From NCBI RefSeq assembly GCF_021462825.1, contig NZ_JAKEEB010000020.1, forward strand, positions 60,892 through 124,891: a DNA stretch of 64,000 bases, in the 5' to 3' direction. The stretch's first letter is position 1, and every line of letters starts with the position of its first letter. A model generated the notes under the pieces. It saw only the letters and a list, made by a program, of their open reading frames with translations. It was not told where the DNA came from and ran no database searches. This document shows, piece after piece, positions 61,646 through 64,000 of the stretch. The DNA comes from Streptomyces glomeratus. Lineage in GTDB: Bacteria > Actinomycetota > Actinomycetes > Streptomycetales > Streptomycetaceae. A program made the translations under genes and the position numbers.

Positions 61646-62746
61646 ATGCCAGAGGTGTACGCGGCCCGCCGGGAGCGGCTGAGGGACCGCTTCAGCGTGG
61701 GTGGCAGTGCGACGGCGCTGGTCTCCCGCCCGGCCAACGTCCGCTATCTCGCGGGCGCCGCGCCCCAGGACGCCGTCCTGCTGGTCGGCACGGACGAGGA
61801 CGTGCTGCTGTGCACGGGACCGCCGGACGACGAGTTCATCGACGGGCGGCCGGACGAGGCGGTACGGCTGCAGGTCGTGTCCGGCGGCGACCCCGCCCTG
61901 GCCGGGGCCGACCTGGCCGCCGCGCAGGGCGCCGACTCCCTGGCCGTCGAGGAGCACCACCTCACGGTGGCCCGGCACCGGGCCCTGGCGCACGTCGCCC
62001 CCCGGCTGCGGCTCACCGGCCTCGGTGGGGCGGTCGAGCAGCTGCGTCTGGTGAAGGACGAGGACGAGATCGCCCTGCTGCGCATCGGGGCGGAGATCGT
62101 CGACCAGGCGCTGAGCGAGCTGCTGGAGTCGATCCTCGTCGGCCGTACCGAGCGCCATCTCGCCCTGGAACTGGAGCGCCGCCTGATCGACCACGGCGCC
62201 GACGGGCCCGCGTTCACCACCTCCGTCGGCACCGGCCCGAACTCCGGCCGCCCAGGTCACCGCCCCACCGACCGCCGGGTGGAGGAGGGCGACTTCCTCT
62301 CCGTCTGTCTCGGGGCCACCTACCGCGGATACCGCTGCGAGATCGGGCGTACCTTTGTGATCGGCACCTCGCCCGCCGACTGGCAGATCGAGTTGTACGA
62401 TCTCGTCTTCGCCGCCCAGCGCGCCGGACGCCAGGCCCTGGCACCCGGCGCCGCCTGCCGGGACGTGGACCGCGCGGCACGTCAGGTGCTGGACTCCGCG
62501 GGGTACGGCGGGGGCCTCGCGCCGAGCACCGGACACGGTGTGGGACTCGAAATCGACGAGGACCCGCAGTTGGCGCCGACGGCCATGGGTAAACTGGACG
62601 CTTGCGTGCCGGTCACCGTCGAACCCGGGGTTCACCTCCCGGGCCGGGGCGGGGTCCGGATCGATGACACGCTCGTCGTGCGCCCCGAGGCGGACGGCGG
62701 ACCCGAGCTACTCACCATCACGACCAAGGAGCTCCTCGCGCTGTAG
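61646..62746 (+). CDS. M24-family (Xaa-Pro peptidase-like) protein with altered metal ligands
   Basis: The 366-residue protein has the creatinase N-terminal domain and the pita-bread M24 domain (from about 140). Its position upstream of efp matches pepQ-like Xaa-Pro dipeptidases. Three of five dinuclear metal ligands are changed: the first Asp is C221 (SVCLGATYRG), the second Asp is E232 (RCEIGRTF), and the final Glu is D340 (VRIDDTLVV); H297 (GHGVGLEI) and E326 (VEPGVH) are kept. Activity may be lost or altered. TAGGCT at 61634-61639 ends six bases before the ATG, fitting a leaderless mRNA. Confidence 0.88.
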   Translation: MPEVYAARRERLRDRFSVGGSATALVSRPANVRYLAGAAPQDAVLLVGTDEDVLLCTGPPDDEFIDGRPDEAVRLQVVSGGDPALAGADLAAAQGADSLAVEEHHLTVARHRALAHVAPRLRLTGLGGAVEQLRLVKDEDEIALLRIGAEIVDQALSELLESILVGRTERHLALELERRLIDHGADGPAFTTSVGTGPNSGRPGHRPTDRRVEEGDFLSVCLGATYRGYRCEIGRTFVIGTSPADWQIELYDLVFAAQRAGRQALAPGAACRDVDRAARQVLDSAGYGGGLAPSTGHGVGLEIDEDPQLAPTAMGKLDACVPVTVEPGVHLPGRGGVRIDDTLVVRPEADGGPELLTITTKELLAL

Positions 62747-62790
62747 CGCGTGCCCCGGGGTCGTACGTCAGTCCAGGAGATTCCGCAACC

Positions 62791-63357
62791 GTGGCTTCCA
62801 CGAACGACCTCAAGAACGGCATGGTGCTCAAGCTCGAAGGCGGCCAGCTGTGGTCCGTCGTCGAGTTCCAGCACGTCAAGCCCGGCAAGGGCCCGGCCTT
62901 CGTGCGCACCAAGCTCAAGAACGTGCTCTCCGGCAAGGTCGTCGACAAGACCTTCAACGCCGGTGTCAAGGTCGAGACGGCCACCGTCGACAAGCGCGAC
63001 ATGCAGTTCTCGTACAAGGACGGCGAGTACTTCGTCTTCATGGACATGGAGACGTACGACCAGCTGCACATCGACCCGAAGGCCGTCGGCGACGCCGCGA
63101 ACTTCCTCATCGAGGGCTTCACGGCCGTCGTCGCGCAGCACGAGGGCGAGGTGCTCTTCGTCGAGCTGCCCGCTGCCGTCGAGCTGACCATCGCCGAGAC
63201 GGAGCCGGGCGTCCAGGGCGACCGCTCCACCGGCGGCACCAAGCCCGCCACGCTGGAGACCGGCCACCAGATCCAGGTCCCGCTCTTCATCACCACCGGT
63301 GAGAAGATCAAGGTCGACACCCGTACGAGCGACTACCTCGGCCGGGTGAACAGCTAA
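62791..63357 (+). CDS. efp: translation elongation factor P
   Basis: The 188-residue three-domain factor enters stalled ribosomes and speeds peptide bond formation at consecutive prolines. The tip loop that reaches the peptidyl transferase centre reads HVKPGKGPAF with K33, the PGKGP subtype reported to work without the lysylation or rhamnosylation used elsewhere. GTG 62791 gives ASTNDLKNG. It is two bases from nusB. Confidence 0.98.
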   Translation: MASTNDLKNGMVLKLEGGQLWSVVEFQHVKPGKGPAFVRTKLKNVLSGKVVDKTFNAGVKVETATVDKRDMQFSYKDGEYFVFMDMETYDQLHIDPKAVGDAANFLIEGFTAVVAQHEGEVLFVELPAAVELTIAETEPGVQGDRSTGGTKPATLETGHQIQVPLFITTGEKIKVDTRTSDYLGRVNS

Positions 63358-63359
63358 CC

Positions 63360-63791
63360 GTGGCTGCCCGTAACACGGCCCGTAAGCGCGCCTTCCAGAT
63401 CCTCTTCGAGGGTGACCAGCGCGGGGCCGACGTCCTCACGGTCCTCGCGGACTGGATCCGGCACTCGCGGACCGACACTCGGCAGCCGCCGGTGAGCGAG
63501 TACACGATGCAGCTGGTCGAGGGGTACGCGGAGCACGCGAGGCGCATCGACGAGCTGATCGCGCAGTACGCGGTCGGCTGGACGCTCGACCGGATGCCGG
63601 TCGTCGACCGCAACCTGCTGCGCCTCGGCGCCTACGAACTGATCTGGGTGGACGAGACGCCGGACGCCGTCGTGCTCGACGAGATGGTGCAGCTCGCCAA
63701 GGAGTTCTCCACGGAGGAGTCACCCGCGTTCGTCAACGGTCTGCTCGGCCGGCTCAAGGAGCTGAAGCCGTCGTTGCGCCGCGACCAGTAG
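63360..63791 (+). CDS. nusB: transcription antitermination factor NusB
   Basis: The 143-residue all-helical protein binds boxA RNA with S10 in rRNA antitermination. It begins AARNTARKRAFQILFEGDQRG and ends with the conserved EFSTEESPAFVNGLLGRL. GTG 63360 lies two bases after efp. In S. coelicolor the next gene is bldD, but here the sequence degenerates before it could be seen. Confidence 0.97.
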   Translation: MAARNTARKRAFQILFEGDQRGADVLTVLADWIRHSRTDTRQPPVSEYTMQLVEGYAEHARRIDELIAQYAVGWTLDRMPVVDRNLLRLGAYELIWVDETPDAVVLDEMVQLAKEFSTEESPAFVNGLLGRLKELKPSLRRDQ

Positions 63792-63805
63792 CAGTACGAC
63801 CACCG

Positions 63806-63836
63806 AAAGGGTCCGCAGCACAGCCGCGGGCCCTTT
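63806..63836 (+). terminator. terminator after nusB
   Basis: AAAGGGTCCGC (63806-63816) pairs with GCGGGCCCTTT (63826-63836) with one G-T pair, closing a nine-base loop. Confidence 0.7.
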
Positions 63837-63901
63837 GGCGTGTGCGCCCCGGGCGGCCGCAGCCGGTGTGTGCGCGCCCGGCAGCCGCCCACGAAAACGC
63901 C

Positions 63902-64000
<99 letters not shown>

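Overview
The window is chromosomal DNA from a Streptomyces or very close relative. The evidence is very high G+C with G/C-ending codons, frequent GTG and TTG starts, a near-canonical SsgB sporulation protein, a TTG-started bifunctional RelA/SpoT, the PI-synthase/acyltransferase/PimA cluster, and gene order that follows (in reverse) the core region of S. coelicolor around ssgB (SCO1541) and relA (SCO1513). I see no transposase, integrase, CRISPR array, rRNA or biosynthetic gene cluster. The left end cuts a TrmH-type methyltransferase gene; the last ~100 bases are G/C homopolymer blocks that look like a contig-end artefact.

Layout: 1-5.1 kb carries the TrmH-type gene, a 26-bp tandem repeat, a Ser/Thr kinase, a small membrane protein, a frameshifted aminoglycoside-type phosphotransferase, a zinc-ribbon protein and a Gly-Cys-Val-Val-Val tRNA operon on the minus strand. 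5.3-15.7 kb has a PabB/PabC-like pair, a tandem GNAT protein, a DsbA-like thioredoxin-fold protein, a CGNR regulator, ssgB, a PGPGW membrane protein, two tRNA-Val(CAC) genes flanking an SRPBCC gene, an exonuclease, and a translationally coupled DUF4365/unknown pair. 15.9-25.7 kb has thrS, a HIT protein, a large membrane protein, an EF-G paralogue, and the phosphatidylinositol-phosphate synthase, acyltransferase and PimA genes (phosphatidylinositol mannoside pathway).

26.4-38.2 kb is a dense plus-strand block: pdxS-pdxT (PLP synthesis), yebC, ruvC-ruvA-ruvB (Holliday junction processing), yajC-secD-secF (Sec export), apt and relA (purine salvage and stringent response). A small A+T-richer insert (38.3-39.3 kb) with a secreted protein and a two-helix membrane protein follows. 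39.3-49.6 kb has a DUF349 protein, a membrane-anchored cyclophilin, an MBL hydrolase, hisS, a four-gene ABC exporter/two-component operon with 4-base overlaps, a VKOR-like protein and rarA. 49.6-63.8 kb has rpsD with a structured leader, DUF948 and small membrane proteins, alaS, ruvX, mltG, aroE-aroC-aroK-aroB (shikimate pathway), an ATP-binding protein, an M24 peptidase homologue with unusual metal ligands, efp and nusB.

Most of the window is conserved housekeeping sequence. The best candidates for something less described are the DUF4365 (restriction-nuclease-like) pair at 13957-15746, the altered M24 homologue beside efp, the rpsD leader hairpin, the low-GC insert after relA, the operator-like repeats between the ABC/two-component operon and the VKOR gene, and two genes (thrS, yajC) where a leaderless-type promoter points to an upstream in-frame ATG.
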